Of a stretch of 64,000 nt of DNA, positions 16,495-25,374 are shown piece by piece. This DNA is from Actinoplanes sp. TBRC 11911. GTDB lineage: Bacteria > Actinomycetota > Actinomycetes > Mycobacteriales > Micromonosporaceae. Both the position numbers and the translations under genes were made by a program. Location of the stretch: the NCBI RefSeq assembly GCF_012933445.1, contig NZ_JABBNC010000006.1, positions 62,001 through 126,000 of the forward strand, written 5' to 3'. Position 1 is the first letter of the stretch; each line of letters opens with the position of its first letter. Under the pieces are notes generated by a model. That model worked only from the letters and a program-made list of their open reading frames with translations. It did no database searches and was not told the origin of the DNA.

Positions 16495-17496
16495 TCACAT
16501 GTTTACCGGAGCGGCCATCGCGGCGCCGGTGAGTTCGACGGAGCGTACTCGGTCGGCGACCAGCTGAGCGTGATGCGCGATGATCAGTTCGTCCGCCTTG
16601 ACCGACTCGGCGAACGACGTGAGGTAGTCGCGGACCTCGTCCGGCGTGCCCGCCGCGGTGTAGCGGACCATGCCGGCCAGCTGAGCGCCCTGCGGCGACG
16701 CGAGGAACTCGTCGAGCTCGGCGTCGGTGAGGTTCAGCCCCGGGTTCTGCCGGGTGATCATCGAGCGGGTGCGCGCCCGGTACGCCCGGTCGCGCTGCTC
16801 CTCGGCCGCCTCGCGGGTCTCCGCCGCCAGCACGTTCACCCCGGCCATCACGTACGGCTCGGCGAGTTGCTCGGACGGGCGGAACAGCTGGCGGTAGATC
16901 TCCACCGCCTGGTGCAGCGCGTCCGGGGCGAAGTGCGACGCGAACGCGTACGGGAGACCTAATTGCGCCGCGAGCTGAGCGCCGAACAGTGAGGAACCGA
17001 GGATGTAGAGCGGCACGACGGAATCGGCGCGCGGCACCGCCTGGACGCCGGGGATCCGGCTGTGGCCGGTGAGGTAGCCCTGCAGCTCCAGCACGTCCTG
17101 CGGGAACGAGTCGGCGGAGGCGTTGTCGCGGCGCAGCGCCAGCATCGTGTTCTGGTCGCTGCCGGGCGCGCGGCCGAGGCCCAGGTCGATACGGTCCGGG
17201 TACATCGTCGCCAGCGTGCCGAACTGCTCGGCGATCACCAGCGGTGAGTGGTTCGGCAGCATGATGCCGCCGGCGCCGAGGCGGATCGTCTCGGTGTGCG
17301 CGGCGACGTATCCGATCACGACGCTGGTCGCGGACGAGGCGATCGAGGACATGTTGTGGTGCTCCGCGTACCAGACCCGGCGGTACCCGGAGCGTTCCGC
17401 GGCGCGCGCGATCTCGACGCTGGCGCGGAAACTCTCCCGCGCGCTCGACCCGGAGGCGATGGGGGCAAGGTCAAGGATCGAGATCGCGGGAGCCAT
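16495..17496 (-). CDS. LLM-class flavin-dependent oxidoreductase (luciferase-like)
   Basis: A 333-residue bacterial-luciferase-like monooxygenase of the group with the N-terminus [19 protein letters not shown]. Typical motifs are [33 protein letters not shown] and [20 protein letters not shown], then [11 protein letters not shown]. These TIM-barrel enzymes use FMNH2 or F420; the cofactor is not decidable here. The ATG at 17496 is used because an upstream in-frame start would run into the methyltransferase gene, whose stop lies 10 nt before it. The two are probably co-transcribed. Confidence 0.87.
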   Translation of the reverse strand: MAPAISILDLAPIASGSSARESFRASVEIARAAERSGYRRVWYAEHHNMSSIASSATSVVIGYVAAHTETIRLGAGGIMLPNHSPLVIAEQFGTLATMYPDRIDLGLGRAPGSDQNTMLALRRDNASADSFPQDVLELQGYLTGHSRIPGVQAVPRADSVVPLYILGSSLFGAQLAAQLGLPYAFASHFAPDALHQAVEIYRQLFRPSEQLAEPYVMAGVNVLAAETREAAEEQRDRAYRARTRSMITRQNPGLNLTDAELDEFLASPQGAQLAGMVRYTAAGTPDEVRDYLTSFAESVKADELIIAHHAQLVADRVRSVELTGAAMAAPVNM

Positions 17497-17506
17497 GACC
17501 TGAAAG

Positions 17507-18157
17507 TTACCCGCCGGTCGAAGGGGTCGATGTATGACCCTCTTCACGCCGGTAGACATCGAGCAGGAACCACTCGTCCTCGTGGTGCACCACCCGTGTC
17601 AGGCCGTCGAGCCCGGCCAGCGCGGCGTGCACGTTGAAGCCGTCGTAGTTGCCGCCCGCGGTGTCCCGGAAATGCACCGACACGAGGTCGCCGCCCGGTT
17701 CCAGACGCTCGGCCAGCCCGTCGAGGAAGGCGGCCAGATCCGTCCCGGACAGGTAGTAGAGCAGGTCCCCGACGACGATCAGGTCGAACGTCTCGTCCGG
17801 GAGCTCCTGCGGCACCATCGCGCGGCCGACGCGCACCTGCGGGAACTCGCGGACCGCGGCCCGGGTCTGCTCGACGGCGGAATCGACGCAGTCGACGGCG
17901 AGAAGGTCGTCGCAGCGCGGCGCCAGCATCGCGGTGAGCAGCCCGACCGAGCAGCCCGGCTCGTAGCCGCGCCGGTAGTGCGCGCGCGGCAGACTGGCCA
18001 TGGTCACCGCGTATTTGCGCTGGTCGTGCCACTTCGCGGCGAGGTCCCACGGGTCGTCCTTGGCGTCGTACATGCCGAGGAAATGCTCGTCGGAAACCGT
18101 GGCGGCCGGCGGTTGGGCGTCACCCTGCGTACGTGTCACGGGCAAATTGTGCCCCAT
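17507..18157 (-). CDS. NodS-like SAM-dependent methyltransferase
   Basis: A 216-residue class I methyltransferase related to the NodS family. The region [24 protein letters not shown] is characteristic of nodulation-methyltransferase-like proteins; motif I reads [14 protein letters not shown], the acidic end of strand 2 is AVDCVDSA, and the post-motif is [12 protein letters not shown]. Substrate unknown. The ATG at 18157 is chosen for length. It precedes the luciferase-like gene by 10 nt and diverges from the LacI-sensor/GGDEF gene. Confidence 0.8.
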   Translation of the reverse strand: MGHNLPVTRTQGDAQPPAATVSDEHFLGMYDAKDDPWDLAAKWHDQRKYAVTMASLPRAHYRRGYEPGCSVGLLTAMLAPRCDDLLAVDCVDSAVEQTRAAVREFPQVRVGRAMVPQELPDETFDLIVVGDLLYYLSGTDLAAFLDGLAERLEPGGDLVSVHFRDTAGGNYDGFNVHAALAGLDGLTRVVHHEDEWFLLDVYRREEGHTSTPSTGG

Positions 18158-18192
18158 CGAAGTTCTCTGGTCCTCTTCCGGCACGTTGCGCG

Positions 18193-18218
18193 TGATCTCT
18201 GGCGAAATCGAGAGATCA
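18193..18218. promoter_or_regulatory. Inverted repeat overlapping the GGDEF-fusion start codon
   Basis: TGATCTCT (18193-18200) and AGAGATCA (18211-18218) form a perfect 8-bp inverted repeat with a 10-nt spacer. It lies between the divergent methyltransferase and LacI-sensor/GGDEF genes, and its last base is the A of the latter's ATG. It could be an operator or an mRNA hairpin limiting translation. No regulator of its own is adjacent. Confidence 0.5.
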
Positions 18219-20056
18219 TGGTGATTGTGAGCGGTCGCACCTTCGGCATCCTGTCCCCCTTCGTCGGCGGCGACTACTACGGGGCGATCATCGCGGGGGT
18301 GAACGCCGCCGCGGTCGCCGGCGGCGACCGGGTGATGGCGATCCAGACCCTCAACCCCGGGTCGCACAGCGCCGACCGCAGCGGCATTCCGGACTTCCGG
18401 CGGCCGGTGGCCTGGGCCCACCTGTCCGGCCTCATCGTGCTGCCCGGCGCGGTCTCCCTCGAGTACGCCCGGGAGGCGCGCAAGACCGGGATGCCGGTGG
18501 TGTTCGTGGGTCAGGACGCGACCGACGTCGACTGTGGAACGGTGCTGGCCGACAACCGGTCCGGGGTCCGGGACGCGGTCTCGCACCTGGTCGGGCACGG
18601 GCACACCCGGATCGCGTTCGCGGGCCATCTCACCCATTTCGATCTGCGGGAACGCCGCGAGGGCTATCTGGCCGGGCTGCGCGAGCACGGCCTGCCGCCG
18701 TTCCTGGAGTTCGAGACCGGCGACAACCACGAGAGCGGCGGCGAGGTGGTCGCGGACGCGCTGATCCGGGCCGGGATGCCGGCGACCGCCATCGTGGTGG
18801 GCACCGATCGCAACGCGGTCGGCCTGGTCCGGCGTCTGCAGGCGGCCGGATACGAGGTTCCGCGCGACATCGCCGTGGTCGGGTTCGACGACATCGCCGA
18901 CGCCGGGTTCATGACGCCGCCGCTGTCCACCGTCCGCCAGCCGGTGGAACGGGCCGGGGCCGAGGCGTACGCGATGGTCAGTGATCAGGCCGAAGGGTTG
19001 CGGCTGGTGCCGGCCACGTTCGTCGTGCGGGACTCGTGCGGGTGCCCGCCGACCGGGCTGCCGGTCTCCGAGGCGCTGAACCGGTCGCTGTTCACCCAGG
19101 TGCAATATCTTCAGCACACCCTCAACATCCAGTACGAGCTGGGCATCGAGTTGCTGGGCACGCACGAGCACGAGCCGCGCGGGCTGGAGTGGCTCGGGCG
19201 TACGCCGGCAATCGGGGGTTGTCTTGCTCTGTGGCCCTCCGCCCCGGCCGGTCCCGATCCGGTGCTGGAGGTGGTCGGCGAGTTCCGGGCCGCCGGGGCG
19301 ACGCCGGGCGAGATCGGCCGTATGATCCCGGTGAGCGAGTTCCCGCCGACCAGCCTCAACGAGCTCACCGACGGGCCGGCCGGGGACATCGTCTTCGTGG
19401 TGCCGATCCGCAACGCCGCCCGCGACTGGGGTGCGCTGGCCGCGGTCGGGCGCATCCAGACGACCACGCCGCCGGGCCGGGAGATGATGAACCAGTCGGG
19501 GGCGCTGCTCGCCGCCGCGCTGGACTACGCGGCGATGATGGACGAGCTGCACGACAAGGAGGAGGGCCTGCGCAACGCGGCCCTGCACGATCATCTGACC
19601 GGCCTGCCGAACCGGGTGCTGCTCGCCGACCGCCTGGAGCGGGCCGGACGGCGCGCGGCGGGGCGGCCGGGCTACCGGTTCGCGATCCTGCTGCTCGACC
19701 TCGACGGGTTCAAGGCGGTCAACGACTCGCTCGGGCACGCGGCCGGCGACCAGCTGCTGGTCCAGGTGGCCGGCCGGCTCACCCAGCTGCTGCGCGAGTC
19801 GGACACGGTGGCGCGGCTGGGCGGCGACGAGTTCGTGGTGCTGCTCGACGGGCTCAGTGTGCCGGGCTGGCACCGGATCGTGCGCGACAAGATCACCTCG
19901 GCGGTGACCGAGCCGTTCGACATCGACGGCCACCGGGTCTCGGTGGGGCTGAGCATCGGCGTGGCGGTGTCCGACGGGCCGTCCGCCGACCCGGACCACC
20001 TGCTGCGGGAGGCGGACGCCGCGATGTACCGGGCCAAACGCCTCGGCGATAGTTGA
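18218..20056 (+). CDS. LacI-type periplasmic-binding sensor fused to GGDEF domain
   Basis: A 612-residue protein. Residues 1-280 are a LacI/GalR-type ligand-binding domain (FGILSPFVGGDYYGAIIAGV; FVGQDATDVDCGTVLADN; AIVVGTDRNAVGLVRRL; VVGFDDIADAGFMTPPLSTV) with no helix-turn-helix in front. A linker region (about 300-440) follows, then a GGDEF domain with LLLDLDGFKAVNDSLGHAAGDQ, intact RLGGDEFVVLL and an RxxD (RESD) inhibitory site five residues upstream. It should make c-di-GMP in response to a cytoplasmic small ligand, probably a sugar-like molecule (inference). No membrane segment is seen. The ATG at 18218 is embedded in an inverted repeat. Confidence 0.87.
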   Translation: MVIVSGRTFGILSPFVGGDYYGAIIAGVNAAAVAGGDRVMAIQTLNPGSHSADRSGIPDFRRPVAWAHLSGLIVLPGAVSLEYAREARKTGMPVVFVGQDATDVDCGTVLADNRSGVRDAVSHLVGHGHTRIAFAGHLTHFDLRERREGYLAGLREHGLPPFLEFETGDNHESGGEVVADALIRAGMPATAIVVGTDRNAVGLVRRLQAAGYEVPRDIAVVGFDDIADAGFMTPPLSTVRQPVERAGAEAYAMVSDQAEGLRLVPATFVVRDSCGCPPTGLPVSEALNRSLFTQVQYLQHTLNIQYELGIELLGTHEHEPRGLEWLGRTPAIGGCLALWPSAPAGPDPVLEVVGEFRAAGATPGEIGRMIPVSEFPPTSLNELTDGPAGDIVFVVPIRNAARDWGALAAVGRIQTTTPPGREMMNQSGALLAAALDYAAMMDELHDKEEGLRNAALHDHLTGLPNRVLLADRLERAGRRAAGRPGYRFAILLLDLDGFKAVNDSLGHAAGDQLLVQVAGRLTQLLRESDTVARLGGDEFVVLLDGLSVPGWHRIVRDKITSAVTEPFDIDGHRVSVGLSIGVAVSDGPSADPDHLLREADAAMYRAKRLGDS

Positions 20057-20071
20057 GTACACGTACTCAAC
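20052..20071. promoter_or_regulatory. GTTGAGTA-CACG-TACTCAAC inverted repeat
   Basis: A perfect 8-bp inverted repeat with a 4-nt centre. It overlaps the stop codon of the GGDEF fusion and lies 25 nt before the next gene. It could be an operator for the YiaA/B-like gene or a short transcription-pausing hairpin; there is no T tract. Confidence 0.5.
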
Positions 20072-20095
20072 CCCCGGACGGTAACCGCGGCGAGG

Positions 20096-20389
20096 ATGTC
20101 CGTCATGGACATTCCCGCTCAATCCAAGGTCACCGCGGCCTATTACGCCCAGGCGGTCGCTTCCTTCGCGATCTCACTCGTCGCGCTGGCGGTCGGCATC
20201 TTCTTTCTCCCGGTCGGCGCGTGGATCCGGGCATTTCTGACAATCGGCTTGCTGTACGTGGTCACGTCCGCTTTTACGCTCGCCAAGACCGTGCGGGACG
20301 CCCAGGATGTCGGCACCGTCGTGCGGCGGGTGGATCAGGCGCGGATCGACAAGCTCATCAGCGAGCACGACCCGTTCAAGACCCACTGA
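20096..20389 (+). CDS. YiaA/YiaB two-helix membrane protein
   Basis: A 97-residue protein with two hydrophobic helices (about 18-40 and 45-62) in the YiaA/B two-helix pattern, including FFLPVGAWIRAFLTIGLLYV and TSAFTLAKTVRDAQD. The family is widespread and functionally uncharacterised. The start may be ATG 20096 or ATG 20105; GAGG just before 20096 is better spaced for 20105. Its stop overlaps the convergent MMPL gene by 14 bp. Confidence 0.85.
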   Translation: MSVMDIPAQSKVTAAYYAQAVASFAISLVALAVGIFFLPVGAWIRAFLTIGLLYVVTSAFTLAKTVRDAQDVGTVVRRVDQARIDKLISEHDPFKTH

Positions 20390-22544
20390 GACTGCTCGCG
20401 GCCTGGTCCTCCGCCCGGTCCTCGTCGGCTCCCGCAGGCGTACCGGGGGAATTGCGGTCTTGATGGCCCGGCCACCAGGCACGGTGACCGATCACCGCGG
20501 TCAGGCCCGGAGTGAGGAAGAGCGCCATCAGGAACGCGACGATCACGATGCCGCTGGAGATCGCGAAGCCCAGCTGAGTGAGCAGGCTGTTGCCGGCCAG
20601 CATGAGCGAGGCGAAGGTGCCGGCCAGGATCAGTCCGGCGGCGGCGACGGTCGGGCCGGCGTGCCGCACCGCCATCGCCGCGGCGTCGCGTGGGCTGCGG
20701 CCCTCTCTCGCCTCCTCGCGTAGCCGGGCGATCATCAGAATGTTGTAGTCGGTGCCGAGCGCCACCACGAACAAGTACATGATCACCGGCAGGATGAAGA
20801 TCAGGCCGGGCTCGCCCTGGGCGTGCTGGAAGACCAGAACGGTCGCGCCGAGCGTGGCGGTGAAGCCGAGGCCGACCGAGACCATCAGGTACCACGGTGC
20901 GACCAGGCTGCGCAGCAGCAACCCCAGGATGATCAGGATCACGGCGCCGGCGACCGGGAAGACCACCAGGTAGTCGTGGTCGACCGCGGCCTGGATGTCG
21001 ACGAAGACCGCCGAGATGCCACCGACGTACGCGGTCGTGCCGGGCGGCGCGAACGCGTGGGCGGTGTCGCGCAGCGGGCCCTTGACGGTCTGCAGCGCGG
21101 CCCGGGACTGCGGGTTGGTCGTGAGCGTCACCTGGAAGTCGGCGACCGTCTTGTCCGAGGAGAGAACCGGGGGCGAGACCTGTCCCACGCCCGGGACCGA
21201 GCGCAGCCGGGACTGGTAGTCGGTGAGCTGGCCGGCGTTCAACGGGGTCGAGTTGTCCGACCGGACGAAGACCTCGGACGGCTGGGTCGCCCCGGCGGGC
21301 AGACCCTTGAGCAGTTCGGTCTGGAAGACGGTCGACTCGGACGTGCTGGAGGTGGACCCGCCGCCGAGGTCGAAGTTCGGGTGGAAGCCCAGCGCGAAGA
21401 TCGACAGCACCACGAGGATGAGGGCGGAGGCGCCGGCATACATCACCGGGCGGCGTCCCACGGACCGGCCGATGGCCGCGAACCGGGCCCCGCTCGGCTC
21501 GGTCTTCCAGGCCTTGGACGGCCAGAACACCTTGGTGCCGAGCAGCGACACGATCGCCGGGATCAGCGTGAGGCCGGCGATCAGCGTGGTGGCCACCGCG
21601 ATCGCCAGCGCCGGGCCGAGCGACTTGAACAGGCCCAGGGTCGACAGGCTCAACGCGAGGAACGCGATGATGACCGCGCCGGCCGCCGAGGAGATCGCCT
21701 CGCCGACCCGGGCGACCGCGCTGGCCATCGCCGTCTTCGGATCCTCACCGAGACGCAGGCGTTCTCGGTAGCGGAACATCAGGAACAGGATGTAGTCGGT
21801 CCCCACGCCGAACAACACGACGATCAGGAAGGCGCTGACCGAGCTGTCCGTCTTGAGGTCGAAGGCGTTGTTCGCCCAGCTGATCAGCCCGGTGGCGACC
21901 TGCGACACGAGACCGATCGTGACGATCGGCAGCAGCGCGATGATCGGGCTCCGGAAGATGATCAGCAGGAGCACCACGATCAGGCCCACCGTGGCGACAC
22001 CGATGATGACGTTGGCCCGGTTGCCGGAGTCCTGCTGGTCGAGCGTCTGCGCGGCGGTGCCGGTGATGCCACCCTTGAGCTGCGTGCCGGCGAGCTGGTG
22101 CTGCAGGCTGCTGCGCAAGGCCTTGACCGCGTCGCCGCCCGCCTTGTCGTTCGGGTCGGTCGGCGTCGGCATCTGCACCGCGATGATCTGGATCAGCTTG
22201 TTCGCCGAAGCGGGCGCGGTGTCGACGGACGTGACGTCCGGGATGTGCTCGCCGGTCAGCGTCCGGCCGATCGCCGCGACCTGGTCCGAGTTCGCCGCGG
22301 TGAGCGGGCCACCGTCGGAGCGTTCGATGACGATGATTGCGGACGGGGTCGCCGCCTGCGGAAATGCAGACTCCTGAATTTGCTGCGCCTGAATCGACTC
22401 GTAATGGGTCGGCAGAAAGGACGCCTCATCGGTCGTCGAGGTCAGTTTCGGCGCGAATCCGATGATCGCCACGGCAGCGACCACCCAGATGACGATCACC
22501 CAGATCGGGTGCCGGACGACGGCCCGCCCCAGTCCATGAAACAC
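20376..22544 (-). CDS. MMPL-family RND transporter
   Basis: A 722-residue transporter with the classic MMPL layout: helix 1 (HPIWVIVIWVVAAVAIIGF), a large extracytoplasmic domain (about 35-175), six helices, a second extracytoplasmic loop (about 385-530) and six more helices. The conserved transport motif is visible as GTDYILFLMFRYRERLRLGED in the first half and GTDYNILMIARLREEAREG in the second. Actinobacterial members export lipids, siderophores or drugs using proton motive force; the cargo is unknown. It is monocistronic, with a 3-prime overlap with the YiaA/B gene. The upstream 1.2 kb is a repeat island. Confidence 0.92.
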   Translation of the reverse strand: MFHGLGRAVVRHPIWVIVIWVVAAVAIIGFAPKLTSTTDEASFLPTHYESIQAQQIQESAFPQAATPSAIIVIERSDGGPLTAANSDQVAAIGRTLTGEHIPDVTSVDTAPASANKLIQIIAVQMPTPTDPNDKAGGDAVKALRSSLQHQLAGTQLKGGITGTAAQTLDQQDSGNRANVIIGVATVGLIVVLLLIIFRSPIIALLPIVTIGLVSQVATGLISWANNAFDLKTDSSVSAFLIVVLFGVGTDYILFLMFRYRERLRLGEDPKTAMASAVARVGEAISSAAGAVIIAFLALSLSTLGLFKSLGPALAIAVATTLIAGLTLIPAIVSLLGTKVFWPSKAWKTEPSGARFAAIGRSVGRRPVMYAGASALILVVLSIFALGFHPNFDLGGGSTSSTSESTVFQTELLKGLPAGATQPSEVFVRSDNSTPLNAGQLTDYQSRLRSVPGVGQVSPPVLSSDKTVADFQVTLTTNPQSRAALQTVKGPLRDTAHAFAPPGTTAYVGGISAVFVDIQAAVDHDYLVVFPVAGAVILIILGLLLRSLVAPWYLMVSVGLGFTATLGATVLVFQHAQGEPGLIFILPVIMYLFVVALGTDYNILMIARLREEAREGRSPRDAAAMAVRHAGPTVAAAGLILAGTFASLMLAGNSLLTQLGFAISSGIVIVAFLMALFLTPGLTAVIGHRAWWPGHQDRNSPGTPAGADEDRAEDQAASSLSGS

Positions 22545-22762
22545 GAGCGAATACCTTCCACGAACAACGAGCGGGTCAGACGAACCGAATGGGTTGATCT
22601 TTACTCATTGGGCAGCCATCGGCCAGAGATGAAAAACACGCTGCGGGCGTGACCATTCGCCGTTTCCGAATACGTAAGAAATCAGCAACATTTATGACGC
22701 GGGATTGGCTGCTTCCGCCGAGCGCGGGTCGTCCGATCTCGCTTGACGCGCTTTTCGAGTAA

Positions 22763-22870
22763 CGAGTGAGCGCTCCGCCCGGTCAAGGCCGCGTGCAGCG
22801 TCACAGGCGGCGTGTAGCGAGTGAGCGCTCCACCCGGTCAAGGCCGCGTGCAGCGTCACAGGCGGCGTGT
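22763..22870. repeat. 55-bp tandem duplication
   Basis: Units 22763-22817 and 22818-22870 are nearly identical (CGAGTGAGCGCTCC... with one G/A difference at the 15th base). It lies in the gene-free stretch 22545-23775 upstream of the MMPL gene, to the left of repeat element B. No function is apparent. Confidence 0.7.
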
Positions 22871-23036
22871 TGTCCCGCGGCGTCCGCCGACCCGGTCTGG
22901 TCAACCGGTATGCGTCGCCGTCTACCCGTGGCCAGCCACGCAGCCCGAGGTCGCCGGCCATCGAACGGATCATCATGGTCGCAGCGTTTGGTCGGCGCAG
23001 TGGCTGAGAAACGCCGTATGCCCCGGGCGCCCGTCG

Positions 23037-23365
23037 CGCATATCCGACATTTCTGGCATTTCTGGTGGCTGGGATGGACCGGCCGGGCCGCTGGACCGCC
23101 GGGCTCGGCTAGTGACCTGCGGCGCTTCCACATCGTGAGACACGCGGCCACATAATGAGACTGGCGACCGCATCCTGGACCCGGCGTCCGGGATGCGGGA
23201 TTAACGTCCATTGTGGAGTAGCTTTTGTCCCGCAATGCGGCCTTCGCACGGCGGGCTTTCCCGGCCAGATGTGAACCTTGGAGAGTTATGGCTCGTATGT
23301 GGGCGCAACTCTCCAAGGTTCACGAAAAGCCCACGATGTGGCTGCGATGTCCCACGAAGCGGGAA
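23037..23365 (+). repeat. Interspersed phased-dyad/hairpin element, copy B
   Basis: The left end is CGCATATCCGACATTTC. Dyad-like sites begin at 23127, 23147, 23167, 23187, 23207 and 23228 (spacings 20, 20, 20, 20, 21). The hairpin has perfect 17-bp arms, 23271-23287 (GTGAACCTTGGAGAGTT) and 23307-23323, around the 19-nt loop 23288-23306. Two more sites start at 23330 and 23350. It is the closest relative of copy D; similarity to D extends left to about 22992 and right to about 23625. No gene is credible in it. Confidence 0.88.
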
Positions 23366-23460
23366 CGCGCGCCCCGCCGCAGAGATCGCCCCGTGACGAT
23401 GGCGATCTCCGCGGCCGCACCGACCCAGGCGCATCGGCGTCGGCCGCGGCGGCCCAGGCT

Positions 23461-23620
23461 GCGCATCACGGTCGGCCGCACCGCCCCCGGCTGCGCATCA
23501 CGGTCGCCCGCACCGCCCCAGACTGCGCATCACGGTCGGCCGCACCGCCCCCGGCTGCGCATCACGGTCGCCCGCACCGCCCCCGGCTGCGCATCACGGT
23601 CGGCCGCGGCTGTCCCAGGT
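23461..23620. repeat. 32-bp minisatellite, five units
   Basis: Units beginning GCGCATCACGGTCGGCCGCA at 23461, 23493, 23525, 23557 and 23589 repeat at exactly 32 bp with small differences. The block directly follows element B. The equivalent place beside copy D carries related sequence with about two or three such units, so copy number differs between the two loci. Confidence 0.75.
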
Positions 23621-23775
23621 TGCCCAGGGCTGCTGCCGGCACCAAACCTGGCGGGCGCACGGGTCGCGGTGCGGCTTGCGTCGAGCGGCGGCGCAGCCTC
23701 CTCGACCGACAAATCAGGAATTATCCTTCTAGCCGCCGGGCCGTCTCGCGGTCAGGTGGTGGCGGACTGGACCGG

Positions 23776-25374
23776 TCAGCCGACCGCGCGGAAGCCCATT
23801 CCCAGGCCCACCACGACGACGAGGGCGGCGGTGGCGGTCGGAGCGGTTGCCGAGACTCGGCCGCTGAGCCGGGACACCAGCTTACCCGCCCGGCCTAGGC
23901 GCCCGTCCCGGACCGTCAAGCCGGCCAGCCGGCGCTGCGCGACGACCAGCAGGAGGCCGACCGCGGTGAGAGTGCCGGCCATTCCGATCCCGTAGGCCAG
24001 GACGAGCAGCACGCCCAGGCCGGCGCGACCGAGTCCGATCGCCCCGAGCAGCACCACGAGCGCGGAGGGGCTGGGCACCAGACCGCCGGCCAGGCCGATC
24101 CCAGCAAGCCCGAACCGCCCACCCGCCCGGCCGTGAGCGTCCGCATGACGGTGCGAGTGGCTGTGCGGGGTACGGCCGTGCCGACGATCGAGCCCTTCGT
24201 GATCGTGGGAGTCATCGTGTGTGCCAATGCCGTGGGAACGACCACGCGAGCGGTGGCTATGCGAATGGCCGTGCGGGCCATCGCCGTGCGGACCGTCACC
24301 AAGCGCGCCGTGGCTGTGGGTGTGGGGCTCTCGGGTGTGCGGCCGGGAGCGGCGGGCGGACGCCAGCATGGCGAGGCCGACGGCCACCACCAAGGCTCCG
24401 CTCGCGGCGCTCAGCCACGTCAGCAAGCGCTCGCCGGCGAGGGCTGTTGACGTGCTCAGCAGCAGGCCCACCAGCAGGACGCCGCCGGTGTGGGCGACCG
24501 TGACCGTGCCGCCCACCGCGAGCGCGTCGCGGGCGCGGCCCCGGCGGCCGGCGAAGTAGGCGGCCATCACCGTCTTGCCGTGGCCGGGCAACGCGGCGTG
24601 GCCCGCTCCGAGCAGCAACGCCAGCACGAACGCCAGGCCCACCACCACCGGTGTCAGGCGCCCGCCGAGCACCGACTCCACCCGGCTCTGGGCGGCGCTC
24701 AGCCACGACGGCGTCCCGCTGCCCGTGCGCAGGGCGGCCGCCGGCGCCGCCGAACCGCTGCCGGCTCCCCCGACCGTGATGGTCGCCGACCGCACGTCGG
24801 GCGCGGACGTCAGTAAATCACGCGGGTACGACCGTAACTGGCCGCTCACGCTGTCGGCCGGAACGGTGGCGGAGCTCAGGCGTACACCTGATCCGGTTGC
24901 GGTTATCTCGCGCCAGCCGACCCGGTCGGAACGATACGCGTTCACAACCCGGACCGTCGCGGTGTCCGACAGCGACGCCGGCGCCGACAGCGAACACGTC
25001 AACCGGCTCGTCGAGAGGCCACCGGCGCCCGGCACCACCGCGAACGACGGCTGCGTGACCGTCCACGACAGACGCTCGCCGGAGACCGACAGCGTGAGGC
25101 CCGCGGCGAAGCGGGCGCATTCCGCCGACGCGAAAGCCGACAGCTCGGCCGGCGACAGCGCACCGTCGCGAGACGTGTCCACCGACGGCTTCTCCTGCAA
25201 CGTGGGGATCTCGGCGATGTCGGCGATCGCGAGCACGTCGATGCGGGACGGGGACAGGGTCAGCCCGGCGTACTGGTTGACCGAGAAATTGCCCAGCGGA
25301 TGTGCCGAGGCCGGAGCGGCGGGGATCATGAGGACACCGATGACGGCTGCCGTCACGAACAAGAGGCGTCTCAT
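23776..25374 (-). CDS. NicO-type nickel/cobalt transporter with His-rich loop
   Basis: A 532-residue membrane protein. It has an N-terminal signal-like helix ending ASAHPLG, an extracytoplasmic domain (about 25-225), then a NicO-type membrane domain with LLLGAGHAALPGHGKTVMAAYF, whose HxxxxxGHGKT-like segment is a family hallmark. Residues about 345-420 form a loop very rich in His, Asp and Gly (HTHSHG, PHGHSHSHRSRG, HSHSHRHADAHG), probably binding metal before transport. It is predicted to move Ni or Co ions. It is the last gene of a three-gene unit, overlapping the TPR gene by 4 nt. Import or export direction cannot be decided. Confidence 0.85.
   Translation of the reverse strand: MRRLLFVTAAVIGVLMIPAAPASAHPLGNFSVNQYAGLTLSPSRIDVLAIADIAEIPTLQEKPSVDTSRDGALSPAELSAFASAECARFAAGLTLSVSGERLSWTVTQPSFAVVPGAGGLSTSRLTCSLSAPASLSDTATVRVVNAYRSDRVGWREITATGSGVRLSSATVPADSVSGQLRSYPRDLLTSAPDVRSATITVGGAGSGSAAPAAALRTGSGTPSWLSAAQSRVESVLGGRLTPVVVGLAFVLALLLGAGHAALPGHGKTVMAAYFAGRRGRARDALAVGGTVTVAHTGGVLLVGLLLSTSTALAGERLLTWLSAASGALVVAVGLAMLASARRSRPHTREPHTHSHGALGDGPHGDGPHGHSHSHRSRGRSHGIGTHDDSHDHEGLDRRHGRTPHSHSHRHADAHGRAGGRFGLAGIGLAGGLVPSPSALVVLLGAIGLGRAGLGVLLVLAYGIGMAGTLTAVGLLLVVAQRRLAGLTVRDGRLGRAGKLVSRLSGRVSATAPTATAALVVVVGLGMGFRAVG

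Noticed and set aside
17534..18217. Upstream extension of the GGDEF-fusion frame
   Set aside because: It is antisense to the methyltransferase gene; the LacI-type domain begins exactly at ATG 18218.
20823..22652. 609-codon frame antisense to the MMPL transporter
   Set aside because: The opposite strand carries a complete MMPL protein; this frame is low-complexity E/R/D-rich shadow sequence.
23461..23620. 32-bp repeats considered as a CRISPR array
   Set aside because: Units abut directly with no unique spacers, and no cas genes are present.
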